A stretch of 64,000 nucleotides of DNA from a virus, in IMG/VR virus record IMGVR_UViG_3300021960_006131, positions 1 to 64,000 of that record; one strand, given 5' to 3'. Position 1 is the stretch's first letter; the number at the start of each line of letters is the position of its first letter. Positions 6,837-15,235 of this stretch are shown piece by piece. A model generated the notes under the pieces. The model saw only the letters and a list, made by a program, of their open reading frames with translations, made no database searches and was not told the DNA's origin. Made by a program: the position numbers and the translations under genes.

Positions 6837-6865
6837 GGGGGGATCTTTACGGTCCCCCCATCCTT
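6837..6865 (+). terminator. Intrinsic terminator after the MoxR gene
   Basis: GGGGGGA (6837-6843) pairs with TCCCCCC (6853-6859) around a 9-nt loop, followed by ATCCTTTT. It separates the MoxR gene from the next promoter at 6882. Confidence 0.75.
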
Positions 6866-6881
6866 TTATCCAAATAATAGG

Positions 6882-6910
6882 TTGACCTCTCTGGTAATTT
6901 TTAGTATAAT
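6882..6910 (+). promoter_or_regulatory. Sigma70-type promoter TTGACC-N17-TATAAT
   Basis: -35 TTGACC 6882-6887, spacer 17 bp, -10 TATAAT 6905-6910 with TTTAG before it. It drives the VWA/metallopeptidase-like gene at 6939, separately from its MoxR partner. Confidence 0.85.
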
Positions 6911-6938
6911 ATAAGTATAGTTTGTAGGAGAACACACA

Positions 6939-8165
6939 ATGAACAATTTAGCACAAAATACAGATCAAGCAGTAAAGGACAGATTAATAACTGCTAGAGT
7001 GCAATTACTTCTTAAGAATGGTTTCTTTGGTAACTTAGCAACTAGGTTACAATTACAAGAAGCATCCGATTGGTGCCCGACTGCCGCAACAGATGGCAGA
7101 TACTTTTTTTATAATACAGAATTTATCCAGTCATTAGATGATGACGAACTTATCTTTTTAATGGGTCATGAGGTTCTCCATAATGTTTATGATCACATGG
7201 ATAGACGTGGTAATAGAGATCCTCGTCTTTGGAACATAGCAAATGACTATGTTGTGAACATGGACTTAGTTGAAAATAATATTGGTAAGAGAATTACCAA
7301 AGTTAATATCTGTTTTGACTACAAATATCAAAACTGGATTTCAGATGAGATATACGACGACTTGTACGAGAACGCAGAAAAGATTACTGAAGAAACACTT
7401 GACATGCATTTAGACTTCAGTAATGAAGATGGTGACGGTCAAGGTGCTGAAGGTAAAGGTGAAGGTGGTGATCAACAAGACGGGCCACCAAAGTATTCTA
7501 AAGAAGAAAGACAACAGATCAATGACGAAGTAAAAGAAGCCGTAATGAATGCGGCCAAAGGTGCTGGTAACAAAGATCTTCCTAATGGCGTTAGAAAGAT
7601 GATTAAGGATCTTACTAATCCTGAGTTAGATTGGAGAGAGTTACTTGCTACCAATATTCAAAGTGTTGTAAAGAATGACTTTACATTTATGAGACCTGCT
7701 AGAAAAGGTATTGCTGAACACGTTTACCTTCCTGGTATGGACTACGACACAGACTTAGATGTGTTCTGCTTTATTGATAGTTCCGGTTCTATGTCAGATG
7801 AAATGCTTAGAGACCTTCTAAGCGAAGTAAAAGGTTGCATGGAGCAATACACTAACTTCAAACTTAGACTTTGTTTCTTTGACACATCTACATACACTAT
7901 TCATGAGTTTGATTCTACTAACGTAGATGACATTTATGATATTGAAATTGAAGGCGGTGGCGGTACTGAGTTTGATTGTATGTTTGATAGACTCAAAGAG
8001 GAAGACATTGTACCACAGAAGTTAATTGTATTCACAGATGGTTACCCATGGGGTAGTTGGGGCGATGAAACATACTGTGATACATTGTTTATAATTCATG
8101 GTTCTGGCTACGGTGGCAGAACTCCAGAAGCACCATACGGTGTATCGGTAAAATATAAAGCATGA
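6939..8165 (+). CDS. HExxH plus VWA domain protein, likely MoxR partner (DUF2201-like)
   Basis: A 408-residue two-domain protein. The N-terminal part has a zinc-peptidase-like HEVLH (residues 77-81) and the ANDYVVN segment (101-107) seen in DUF2201-type putative metallopeptidases. A gly/acidic, disordered linker spans about 160-185. The C-terminal VWA-like domain has the MIDAS motif D-S-S-G-S at 280-284 and a later TDG (FTDGYP). Such proteins pair with MoxR AAA+ ATPases. Together they probably act on a host or virion protein or on metal loading; the target is unknown. GTAGGAG precedes the start. It overlaps the next gene by 4 nt (ATGA). Confidence 0.85.
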   Translation: MNNLAQNTDQAVKDRLITARVQLLLKNGFFGNLATRLQLQEASDWCPTAATDGRYFFYNTEFIQSLDDDELIFLMGHEVLHNVYDHMDRRGNRDPRLWNIANDYVVNMDLVENNIGKRITKVNICFDYKYQNWISDEIYDDLYENAEKITEETLDMHLDFSNEDGDGQGAEGKGEGGDQQDGPPKYSKEERQQINDEVKEAVMNAAKGAGNKDLPNGVRKMIKDLTNPELDWRELLATNIQSVVKNDFTFMRPARKGIAEHVYLPGMDYDTDLDVFCFIDSSGSMSDEMLRDLLSEVKGCMEQYTNFKLRLCFFDTSTYTIHEFDSTNVDDIYDIEIEGGGGTEFDCMFDRLKEEDIVPQKLIVFTDGYPWGSWGDETYCDTLFIIHGSGYGGRTPEAPYGVSVKYKA

Positions 8166-8497
8166 AGATTCACGTAAGTAAAAAATTAGGTGTAGGTGAA
8201 CTAGAAGGTTTGAAAGGTACTCCAACCTATGAGAACCTAATGAAAAACAAAATTTGCATTTATTCTAATACAACAGAAGACGATACTATATTTGATTTAG
8301 TATCGCACTTCGATGAGTATGGACAAGGTTTACTCTATATGTCTACACTTGGTAGCGACAATATATGGAGAATTTACTTTGAGAACACCGGTGACATGCT
8401 TACATTTATAGAGTTAGCCAGAGCACCCAGCAAAAAACCAGATAATATAGGCACAATTGAGTCAGTAGTAGTAAATACTACACATGACGCAGAATAA
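8162..8497 (+). CDS. Unknown 111-residue protein
   Basis: Start overlaps the previous stop (ATGA), so it is co-translated with the VWA protein. A soluble protein of alternating strands and short helices (IFDLVSHFDEYGQGLLYMSTLGSDNIWRIYFENTGDMLTFIELA, described as beta-rich). It overlaps the amidinotransferase by 14 nt. Family not recognised. Its position between VWA and amidinotransferase genes gives no clear role. Confidence 0.65.
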   Translation: MKIHVSKKLGVGELEGLKGTPTYENLMKNKICIYSNTTEDDTIFDLVSHFDEYGQGLLYMSTLGSDNIWRIYFENTGDMLTFIELARAPSKKPDNIGTIESVVVNTTHDAE

Positions 8498-9557
8498 CAT
8501 TCTATGGTCCTGTAATGAATGGGATCCCCTCAAAGAAGTAATAATAGGAACGGCCGTAGACGCCAATATTCCAAACGGCGACCTTTCGCACCACGCCACC
8601 AACTATGCCAATCTAAGTGCTGAACAGTATGCACAAATGCCTAAGGGTAGATACCCAGAGCATGTATATACCGAAGCAGAAGAGGATTTAGACGCATTGT
8701 GTAACGTTCTAAGCAACGATTTCGGTGTAAAGGTACATAGGCCTAACCTAAATGCTGTAGACTTTACAGCGAACGTTAGCAACGGCTTATGGGACACAGA
8801 CCAATACGAAGCATACTGTCCACGTGATAGTGTTACTGTGATAGGTGACAAAATCATAGAAGGTGCTATGAGTTTGAGAGCAAGGTATCACGAAACCTTT
8901 CTATTCAGAGACCTATTCCAAGAGAAGATGATGGGTGGTGCTAATTGGTTACAAATGCCTAAGCCACGTTTAGATGACAGTTTATTTAAAATACAGCCAG
9001 GCAGAGACCCAAGTGTAAATAACAACGAACCTATACTAGACCCTGCTAACCTCATACGCATGGGTTACGATATACTATACTTGATATCCAATACTGGTAA
9101 TGAAATGGGTGCTAAGTGGTTACAGAACGCACTAGGCCCCGACTTTAAGGTACACATGATGCATGACTTATACAGTTGGGCACATGTCGACAGTACAATT
9201 ATGCCACTAAGACCTGGATTGGTAATACTGAATGCCAGTAGGGTAGATGCAGACAGGGTGCCTGCTATATACAAAGGTTGGGATATTATTTGGTATGACG
9301 ATGATATGTGTGTTGGACAACCATGTTTAGAAGATTATGCTCCAGCAAGTAGTTGGATTGGCATGAACGTACTCAGCATAGATCCACAGCATGTATTAGT
9401 ACCTGATGATGAAATACACTTAATGAAAGCCATGGAAAAACATGGCGTAACACCTGTGCCTGTCCAAATGCGTCATATGAGAACACTAGCAGGTGGTCCA
9501 CATTGTGTGAGCCAAGACCTAGTTAGAGACGGAAAATTAGAAAGTTACTGGAAATAG
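8484..9557 (+). CDS. Glycine amidinotransferase (AGAT/GATM)-type enzyme
   Basis: A 357-residue protein matching arginine:glycine amidinotransferase along its length. The catalytic triad of that family is visible: Asp186 (ILDPANLIRMG), His234 (WAHVDSTI) and Cys341 (GGPHCVSQDL), with the substrate-binding RPGLVILN segment between. The C-terminal GKLESYWK equals the end of vertebrate and bacterial enzymes. Members move the amidino group of arginine to glycine (guanidinoacetate) or to inosamine phosphates, through a covalent Cys intermediate. The acceptor here cannot be told. It may supply a guanidino compound for host metabolism or for the glycan chemistry later in the window. It ends just before a promoter. 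Confidence 0.85.
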   Translation: MTQNNILWSCNEWDPLKEVIIGTAVDANIPNGDLSHHATNYANLSAEQYAQMPKGRYPEHVYTEAEEDLDALCNVLSNDFGVKVHRPNLNAVDFTANVSNGLWDTDQYEAYCPRDSVTVIGDKIIEGAMSLRARYHETFLFRDLFQEKMMGGANWLQMPKPRLDDSLFKIQPGRDPSVNNNEPILDPANLIRMGYDILYLISNTGNEMGAKWLQNALGPDFKVHMMHDLYSWAHVDSTIMPLRPGLVILNASRVDADRVPAIYKGWDIIWYDDDMCVGQPCLEDYAPASSWIGMNVLSIDPQHVLVPDDEIHLMKAMEKHGVTPVPVQMRHMRTLAGGPHCVSQDLVRDGKLESYWK

Positions 9558-9560
9558 CAG

Positions 9561-9589
9561 TTGACTTTACCCCTTATTTTTAGTATAAT
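9561..9589 (+). promoter_or_regulatory. Sigma70-type promoter TTGACT-N17-TATAAT
   Basis: -35 TTGACT 9561-9566, spacer 17 bp, -10 TATAAT 9584-9589 preceded by TTTTTAG. It drives the metallophosphoesterase at 9620. Confidence 0.85.
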
Positions 9590-9619
9590 AATAGTGTATT
9601 AAGTAGTTGAGTAGGAGTT

Positions 9620-10390
9620 ATGGAACTTAATTTAGAAGGTTACAAAGGTTTACTAGTAGTGGGCGATGTCCATTCAGTTTTCTCTGACTTTGCTACTTCA
9701 TATTCATATGCTCGTAAACACAATTTATATTACCTGCAACTAGGTGATATATTGGATTACGGTCCTAAGCCTTTAGAAACCATGTTGTTAGCAAAAGAAA
9801 TACTTGATGCTGGACACGGTACTATTATACAAGGCAACCACGATAATAAAATGTTTCGTTGGGCAAAAGGCAATGATGTTAAATTAGGTAAGGCACAAAG
9901 AGATACACTTGCTAGAGTGGATTTTGGTATTGACTTATTTAAAGATCTTGTACTTGAAATTGCTCCACAACAACCTTTCTTTGTTACTTATAAGAACTTT
10001 TTCTTTACACATGGCGGTGTACACCCTGAGTTTTGGGAAACCAAAAAGATCACCAAGAAGTCTATGGAAAGTGTATTCTTATACGGACAGGTTGATAATA
10101 CTAAAACAGTTATGTGGCAAGGTCAGCCATATGCTCACAGAGTATATGATTGGGCCGAAGCAATACCTAAGGGTAAAATAGTATTTGTTGGACACGACAG
10201 ATCACCATTAAAAAGTGAGCCTGACTTCGAAGACAATTTAAAAATGCCGTTAGTATATTATACTAAGAAAGAAGAAAGGGTAATATTCCTAGATACAGGT
10301 AGTGGTAAAGGTGGTACACTTAGTGGTGCCAAAATGACCTTTAATAACTACAATCAACTAGCAATTGAGACCTTTTTATCGTTCACATAA
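9620..10390 (+). CDS. Calcineurin-like metallophosphoesterase
   Basis: A 256-residue metallophosphoesterase. The metal-binding motifs appear in the expected order: GDVH (residues 15-18), GDILDYG (about 42-48), GNHDNK (about 73-78), a later THGGVHPE and a GHD near 190. These bind two metal ions and attack phosphate esters. Members of this size include Ser/Thr protein phosphatases and diadenosine-tetraphosphatases. The LGDILDYGPKPLE form fits either. Phage versions often reverse host signalling. GTAGGAG precedes the start. A late-type promoter follows its stop, so the gene probably stands alone. Confidence 0.85.
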   Translation: MELNLEGYKGLLVVGDVHSVFSDFATSYSYARKHNLYYLQLGDILDYGPKPLETMLLAKEILDAGHGTIIQGNHDNKMFRWAKGNDVKLGKAQRDTLARVDFGIDLFKDLVLEIAPQQPFFVTYKNFFFTHGGVHPEFWETKKITKKSMESVFLYGQVDNTKTVMWQGQPYAHRVYDWAEAIPKGKIVFVGHDRSPLKSEPDFEDNLKMPLVYYTKKEERVIFLDTGSGKGGTLSGAKMTFNNYNQLAIETFLSFT

Positions 10391-10401
10391 AAACATCAGT
10401 T

Positions 10402-10409
10402 AATAAATA
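10402..10409 (+). promoter_or_regulatory. Late-type promoter element AATAAATA
   Basis: NATAAATA match 30 nt upstream of the ATG at 10439. Weaker than others because it is set in an AT-rich stretch. Confidence 0.4.
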
Positions 10410-10438
10410 ATACTTGTAAATTACCATTGGAGGAAAAA

Positions 10439-10735
10439 ATGGCAGATACAGAAAACACAGAGATTGTAAACGAAGAAGTTGAACAATCAGTAGAAGGAGA
10501 TGCACCTGAGCAACAACAGGCCTCATTAAGCCTTGAGGAACTCAATGCATTATTACAAATCGTTGATTTAGCAGTAAGCAGAGGAGCATTTAGAGGTGCA
10601 GAAGCATCACAAGTAGGTGCTGTTTTTGATAGATTAAATAATTTTCTTAATATAGTTGCACAAAATCAACAAGCAGAAGCAGAAGTAGAGGCTGATGCAC
10701 CAGCAGAGCCAGAGGCTCCTGCAGAAGGAGAATAA
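10439..10735 (+). CDS. Small acidic phage protein (98 aa)
   Basis: The start at 10439 is chosen because GGAGG lies six nt before it; an ATG at 10427 sits on the ribosome-binding site itself. The protein has low-complexity Glu/Ala/Pro ends and a defined helical core (SLEELNALLQIVDLAVSRGAFRGAE then VFDRLNNFL), a pattern I associate with a small conserved protein of marine T4-like phages. The termini are likely disordered. Function unknown. Confidence 0.8.
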   Translation: MADTENTEIVNEEVEQSVEGDAPEQQQASLSLEELNALLQIVDLAVSRGAFRGAEASQVGAVFDRLNNFLNIVAQNQQAEAEVEADAPAEPEAPAEGE

Positions 10736-10736
10736 T

Positions 10737-11369
10737 ATGCCAAGTATAACAAAACACGTTGCTAAATGGAACGAAAGAAAGTGTCTAGTGCTATTTAGAG
10801 AAGTTCCGGGTGAACCAGAAAATGCTCTATTAATTATGTCAGGCGAACTTAGTGCTACTCAACATGATGAATTAATTTCAGTTGTAGATAGCGATGAAGC
10901 ACAGACAAATAGCGATTTAGCACAGGTCCTAAACGGCAGAAACTTTAGCGATGGTAGAGTAATGTTACAGGCCTTACACGCAGATGGTATGATTACCAAA
11001 GCACCTGTAAGCGAAGTTATAATGTTACCTACTCCAAAAGACGAAGTACCATTAACTGCTCTTAATGATTCAATTGCAACAATCGAAGCAGGTAAAGAAG
11101 CAGATAAACCTAATCTTGCTGATACATCTGAGATTGATGCTATTAATCAAGTTGAAAGACCTAGACAATTATCAGAAAGAGAAGCAGAAGAACAATTAGG
11201 TATTGCAAAGGGTTTATTGGAACAGGCTAATATGATTGAGCAGGATGTTGAAAGAGTTCAACAGCAAATGATTGCAGATGCTAATAGTAAAAGAGAAGAA
11301 GCATACGCAAGAGCACCTGAATTAAGGCCAAAGCCAAAACCAGGCAGACCAAAGAAATCAGCGATATAG
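10737..11369 (+). CDS. Phage protein with coiled coil and basic tail (210 aa)
   Basis: The start at 10737 has AAGGAG seven nt upstream. The N-terminal ~90 residues form a compact domain (KHVAKWNERKCLVLFREVPG, then LIMSGELSATQHDEL). Residues about 140-195 form a charged coiled coil (QLSEREAEEQLGIAKGLLEQA onward). The end KPKPGRPKKSAI contains a GRP core as in AT-hooks, suggesting DNA contact. It follows the acidic gene by one base, so the two are coupled. Such coiled-coil proteins next to structural genes may be head or scaffold accessories. No family is assigned. Confidence 0.7.
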   Translation: MPSITKHVAKWNERKCLVLFREVPGEPENALLIMSGELSATQHDELISVVDSDEAQTNSDLAQVLNGRNFSDGRVMLQALHADGMITKAPVSEVIMLPTPKDEVPLTALNDSIATIEAGKEADKPNLADTSEIDAINQVERPRQLSEREAEEQLGIAKGLLEQANMIEQDVERVQQQMIADANSKREEAYARAPELRPKPKPGRPKKSAI

Positions 11370-11378
11370 TTGGGAGAT

Positions 11379-11696
11379 ATGAGTAAAAGGAAAATAATCC
11401 TTACTCACAATTCCCAACTTAGCAACTTCGACAAATTGTTGAAAGATATTTTTACGACAGAAATACCTAGTAACTTTGTTGACAAAGTAGTTGTAACTGA
11501 TAAGAATGGTAATACAGGTGAGAAACTAGGTTCCAGTATAGAAGGAGCAATTCCACTAAATCCTAATGTGGACACACCCCTGTCTAAATTATGGAATAAC
11601 GAAACTGAATCTGTAGAGATTTTTCTAAATATTAAAAAAGTAGAAAAATATGTTACTGATGAAACAAATAAATTATTAGATAAATTTGAAGACTGA
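11379..11696 (+). CDS. Unknown 105-residue protein
   Basis: ATG at 11379, preceded by GGGAG; a TTG at 11370 is possible but less likely. The N-terminus is basic (MSKRKIILTH), followed by short helices and acidic patches (LWNNETESVEIFLNIKKVEKYVTDE). It overlaps the sulfotransferase start by one base (TGATG). Family not recognised. Confidence 0.65.
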   Translation: MSKRKIILTHNSQLSNFDKLLKDIFTTEIPSNFVDKVVVTDKNGNTGEKLGSSIEGAIPLNPNVDTPLSKLWNNETESVEIFLNIKKVEKYVTDETNKLLDKFED

Positions 11697-12598
11697 TGTT
11701 TTACTTACCTGAACAAGATTTATTATTCATTCATATACCCAGAACTGGAGGTAAATCATATAAAGTTTTTTTAGAAAACTATGGCACCAATACTGATATA
11801 GAAATATTTGATACACATAGTCCTGTACAAACAGCATGTTATTTTTTAGATAATCCTGATGCAAATACTAAATTAAGTATTATTCGAAACCCGTATGCTA
11901 GAGAAGTTAGTTTATGGCGTTGGGGTAGAGCAGGTCCTTTAGCGGCGGCTGACATGACTTTTGAATATTGGTGCAGGTGGAGATTTGAAGGTCGTCCTAA
12001 AGATGCCTCAAATGTACTCACATACCTTGATCCTGTAACTGTAACCTCTTTATGGGGTATGCACAAGACACCGCAAATTCTTTACTTAGTAGATGAAGAT
12101 GCAAAATTACGAGTTGATTACATTGGTTGCTACGAGCGTCTAGAAGAAATTTTTGATTATACTAGAAAAAGATTTCACGAGGACTATGGTTATGTGAAAC
12201 ATGTTGCAATGCAGAATGAAACTCCGTGGGCAAGAAAACTAAATCAAAGTGAAATGGATTGGCGACTAATATATGAGCAATGTGAAAATACGCAAGAAAT
12301 ATTAGACTTGGTATATAATTTTTATGATTGGGACTTTGAAACATTTGGTTATAACAGAGACTGGTTGGTTGAAGATGATTCACCAAGTCGTAATGTAGGC
12401 GAAATGCCAAAGCCTAGTTCAGATGCTTATGGAGATATGATGTCAAATTGGCCCTTAAAACAATTTTATGGTAATAGAAAAATACTACTTGCCGATGCAT
12501 TAAGTTATAGATTTATGCCGGAAGGCAAAAATAGAGGTGTGTTCTTACAAAACACTATGGGTCTTAAGATAGGTGATGTTACACTAAGAGAGGACTAG
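11696..12598 (+). CDS. Sulfotransferase-family protein
   Basis: A 300-residue protein with the two PAPS-binding signatures of sulfotransferases: a 5'-phosphosulfate loop in FIHIPRTGGKS (residues about 11-21) and a 3'-phosphate site in SIIRNPYAREVSLW (about 62-75). The rest is helical and aromatic-rich, as in carbohydrate or HNK-1-type sulfotransferases. It would move sulfate from PAPS onto a sugar or a protein hydroxyl. It may be one of the decorating enzymes for the glycan cassette that begins at 16183. The start overlaps the previous gene by one base. The acceptor is unknown. Confidence 0.8.
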   Translation: MFYLPEQDLLFIHIPRTGGKSYKVFLENYGTNTDIEIFDTHSPVQTACYFLDNPDANTKLSIIRNPYAREVSLWRWGRAGPLAAADMTFEYWCRWRFEGRPKDASNVLTYLDPVTVTSLWGMHKTPQILYLVDEDAKLRVDYIGCYERLEEIFDYTRKRFHEDYGYVKHVAMQNETPWARKLNQSEMDWRLIYEQCENTQEILDLVYNFYDWDFETFGYNRDWLVEDDSPSRNVGEMPKPSSDAYGDMMSNWPLKQFYGNRKILLADALSYRFMPEGKNRGVFLQNTMGLKIGDVTLRED

Positions 12599-12840
12599 TG
12601 CCACTAGATCAGAGTGCCCATAACCCAACCCAACCAAGATATTCAAACTGGTACAAAGTATTTGCATGGAAGCCTCGCACATTAACAAATGGCAAAAAAG
12701 TTTGGCTTAAATTCATATATAAAAGAACTATAATCATTGACTGGATGCCACCTACATATCCTGCCAAAAAGTATTTTAATACACAATACACCGATATAAA
12801 TGGTGTAATAAAGGACAAATTAATCCAGAAAAACCGGTAA
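12598..12840 (+). CDS. Unknown 80-residue basic protein (GTG start)
   Basis: Starts at GTG overlapping the sulfotransferase stop (TAGTG). The protein has YSNWYKVFAWKPRTLTNGKK followed by VWLKFIYKR, a strand-rich basic and aromatic sequence of a type seen in short phage proteins. No ATG is available in frame near the start. It ends 6 nt before the -35 box of the next promoter. Function unknown. Confidence 0.6.
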   Translation: MPLDQSAHNPTQPRYSNWYKVFAWKPRTLTNGKKVWLKFIYKRTIIIDWMPPTYPAKKYFNTQYTDINGVIKDKLIQKNR

Positions 12841-12846
12841 AAAAGG

Positions 12847-12875
12847 TTGACCTTGACCCAGTATTTTAGTATAAT
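12847..12875 (+). promoter_or_regulatory. Sigma70-type promoter TTGACC-N17-TATAAT
   Basis: -35 TTGACC 12847-12852, spacer 17 bp, -10 TATAAT 12870-12875, preceded by TTTTAG. It drives 12911-15683, including the DNA ligase. Confidence 0.85.
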
Positions 12876-12910
12876 AGTTGTATAAATTAAAAAGGTAGGA
12901 GAGTTTAATT

Positions 12911-13426
12911 ATGCAAACATTAGTAATACAAACCCAGTACAGAGAAAACTATGCCGCACATGACAGTGGTTATGAGCATGGTGTAAGCGAAGCACACTGG
13001 AAGTACAAAGGTGGTTGCACTTATTTCGTAACTGATCTTACTCCTGGGCAAATCAACAAGATTGCTCAAAAAGGTATTCCAACTTTAACCAAACTTATTG
13101 AAAGCAAAAACGAGGCTTTTGAAGAATATATCCTGGATTGGGAGATCCGTGAACTTGGTAAAAATGGCGACGGCAAGGGTCCAATTTGTGAGCCTTGGGA
13201 AACACCCGTAGAGTTCTTTTATAAGGACGGGTGGAAATGTCGTACCCATCACACTCCCAGTCCTGAATATACTCATTTTGCTCCAAGCATTATTGGTAAG
13301 GCTGAGCAATGGACACCTGGTTTTGGTAACACTAGGACTGACTATGCATGTCAGTTTAAAACTGCTAATGGCTGGTTTGATCAGAAAGATCCGCAACTGT
13401 TAAAACAAGTTCAGGAGGTGGCGTAA
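12911..13426 (+). CDS. Unknown 171-residue protein before the ligase
   Basis: First gene of the ligase operon, with GGTAGGAG before the ATG. The protein is soluble, rich in Trp, Tyr and His, and has four cysteines spread along its length (GGCTYF, PICEPW, WKCRTHH, YACQF). The spacing is irregular, so a zinc site is possible but unproven. It overlaps the ligase start by one base (TAATG). I do not recognise the family. Confidence 0.7.
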   Translation: MQTLVIQTQYRENYAAHDSGYEHGVSEAHWKYKGGCTYFVTDLTPGQINKIAQKGIPTLTKLIESKNEAFEEYILDWEIRELGKNGDGKGPICEPWETPVEFFYKDGWKCRTHHTPSPEYTHFAPSIIGKAEQWTPGFGNTRTDYACQFKTANGWFDQKDPQLLKQVQEVA

Positions 13427-14697
13427 TGAATCCTTGGAATATAATTCAACAGTTAGAGAGCAATAACAGTTCTCTATTCAAGCAAGACGTTATTAAAGCA
13501 AACATTGATAATCAAGAGTTTATCACCGGTGCTACTATGTGTCTTGATCCTCTTGTAACTTTTGGTGTTAAGCAAGTACCAACAACAGACGCAGATGGTC
13601 CTGGTGTAAGTTGGGATTTGTTTCAATCTTTAGCAGACAAATTAGTTGCTAGAGAAGTTACTGGACATGCGGCCAGAGATGCTATTCAAACATTAGCAGA
13701 CCACAGCACCGTTGAGCAATGGAACGATTGGTACAGACGTATCTTAATCAAAGACCTACGTTGTGGTACTGGTGCTAAACTAATCAACAAAGTACAAAAG
13801 GATACTATTCCACTATTTGGTTGTATGTTAGCACACGATGGTGCTAAACACCCAAAGAAAATTAAAGGAGAATGTTTTGTCGAATATAAGTACGATGGTG
13901 TTAGGGTTATTGCTATTGTCCAGAATGGTAGTGCTACCCTATATAGCAGAAACGGGAAAATACTTTCCAACTTCCCACATATCGAAGAGGCCCTCAGTAA
14001 GTCTAAGTTTGAAGGCTTAGTATTTGATGGCGAAGTAATGAGCGAAGATTTCCAAAGTTTAATGAAGCAAGTTCACAGAAAAGAAGGCGCTCAAACTGAG
14101 GACAGTTACCTTGCAGTATTTGACATGCTCACACTAGAAGAGTTCAATGCAGGCGGTACTGAAATGACTGCATTTGAAAGACGTGAACGTTTAATTAGTA
14201 AACAGGCTGATTTTAATAATAGAATTACACTTGTTCAAGCAATTAATTTAGACTTAGACAGTGAGCAAGGCCAAGCAAGTTTCAAAGCAATGAACAAACA
14301 AGCCTTAGAAGAAGGTTATGAAGGCTTAATGATTAAGCCTATACAAGAAGGTTACAAGTGTAAACGTAGCCATGCTTGGTTAAAGATCAAACCTTTTATT
14401 GAAGTTACACTTAAGGTTGTAGCACTTGAAGAAGGTACTGGTAAGAATGAAGGCTTACTTGGTGCTCTTGTTGTAGAAGGTGATGACGACGGTAAGTTCT
14501 TTAGACTTAACGTTGGTAGTGGACTAACTGATGAAAACAGAGAACAAATTTGGGCAAACCAAGATGCTGTTATAGGTCAGTTGGTTGAGATTAGAGCCGA
14601 TGCGGCAACGCAAAGTCAAGACGCAGAAGATACTTGGAGCCTTAGGTTCCCAAGGTTTAAGACATTTAGAGGTTTTGAACTAGGAGAAAAACTATAG
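13426..14697 (+). CDS. lig: ATP-dependent DNA ligase
   Basis: A 423-residue ATP-dependent ligase of the T4 gp30 type. The nucleotidyl-lysine motif I is K155-Y-D-G (EYKYDGVR). Motif III is in LVFDGEVM, motif IV in EGLMIKP and motif V in AWLKIKP, all in order; an OB-fold domain follows (VVALEEGTGKNEGLLGALVVE). It seals nicks left after the 5'-3' exonuclease (gene at 1250) has removed primers. It is shorter than T4 ligase (487 aa) but complete. GGAGG lies before the start. Confidence 0.95.
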   Translation: MNPWNIIQQLESNNSSLFKQDVIKANIDNQEFITGATMCLDPLVTFGVKQVPTTDADGPGVSWDLFQSLADKLVAREVTGHAARDAIQTLADHSTVEQWNDWYRRILIKDLRCGTGAKLINKVQKDTIPLFGCMLAHDGAKHPKKIKGECFVEYKYDGVRVIAIVQNGSATLYSRNGKILSNFPHIEEALSKSKFEGLVFDGEVMSEDFQSLMKQVHRKEGAQTEDSYLAVFDMLTLEEFNAGGTEMTAFERRERLISKQADFNNRITLVQAINLDLDSEQGQASFKAMNKQALEEGYEGLMIKPIQEGYKCKRSHAWLKIKPFIEVTLKVVALEEGTGKNEGLLGALVVEGDDDGKFFRLNVGSGLTDENREQIWANQDAVIGQLVEIRADAATQSQDAEDTWSLRFPRFKTFRGFELGEKL

Positions 14698-14698
14698 G

Positions 14699-15235
14699 AT
14701 GCCAAACTGGTGTAGTAATTATATTGTAATTGAAGGCCCTAAGGATAAGGTAGAGGCCATATGGAGCAAAGCAAGTGACGAATCAGAAGAAGGATTATTA
14801 GGTGCCTTGCACCCAATTGGTCCATGGGATTATCATAAAGCAGTAGAGGAATGGGGAACTAAATGGGACGTACCTTTAACTGACAGTAATTTAGAATTAG
14901 AAATGATTAATGAGAGCACATCTGCTATTGTTGGTTATTTTGAAAGTGCCTGGTCACCACCATTAAATGCTATTATGCATTATGAAATGGCTAACCCAGA
15001 TGTTGATATTCACTGTATGTATTATGAACCTGCAAATGACTTTGTTGGTTCTAATCACTATGGTGATTTCTCTATAAGTGATCAACCAAGAAGTTTTTGG
15101 GAAACAGATCCAGCAGGACAAGATTTAGATGGAACTTTCTATGTTGTAGAAATGTTAGATGAATACCAAGATGAAATAGAAGACGAGCATCTGGATGATG
15201 ACACACTCGTTGACCCAGAGAAGTTACCAGAATGA
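14699..15235 (+). CDS. MPNWCSN-type (DUF1281/Api92-like) protein
   Basis: A 178-residue protein starting MPNWCSNYIVIEGP, the signature start of the DUF1281/Api92-like family found in phages and mobile elements, which has a ferredoxin-like fold. The middle has WSPPLNAI and the C-terminus is very acidic (DEYQDEIEDEHLDDDTL). The biochemical function is unknown; the acidic tail suggests interaction with a basic partner or DNA mimicry. It follows the ligase by one base and overlaps the next gene (ATGA). Confidence 0.8.
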   Translation: MPNWCSNYIVIEGPKDKVEAIWSKASDESEEGLLGALHPIGPWDYHKAVEEWGTKWDVPLTDSNLELEMINESTSAIVGYFESAWSPPLNAIMHYEMANPDVDIHCMYYEPANDFVGSNHYGDFSISDQPRSFWETDPAGQDLDGTFYVVEMLDEYQDEIEDEHLDDDTLVDPEKLPE

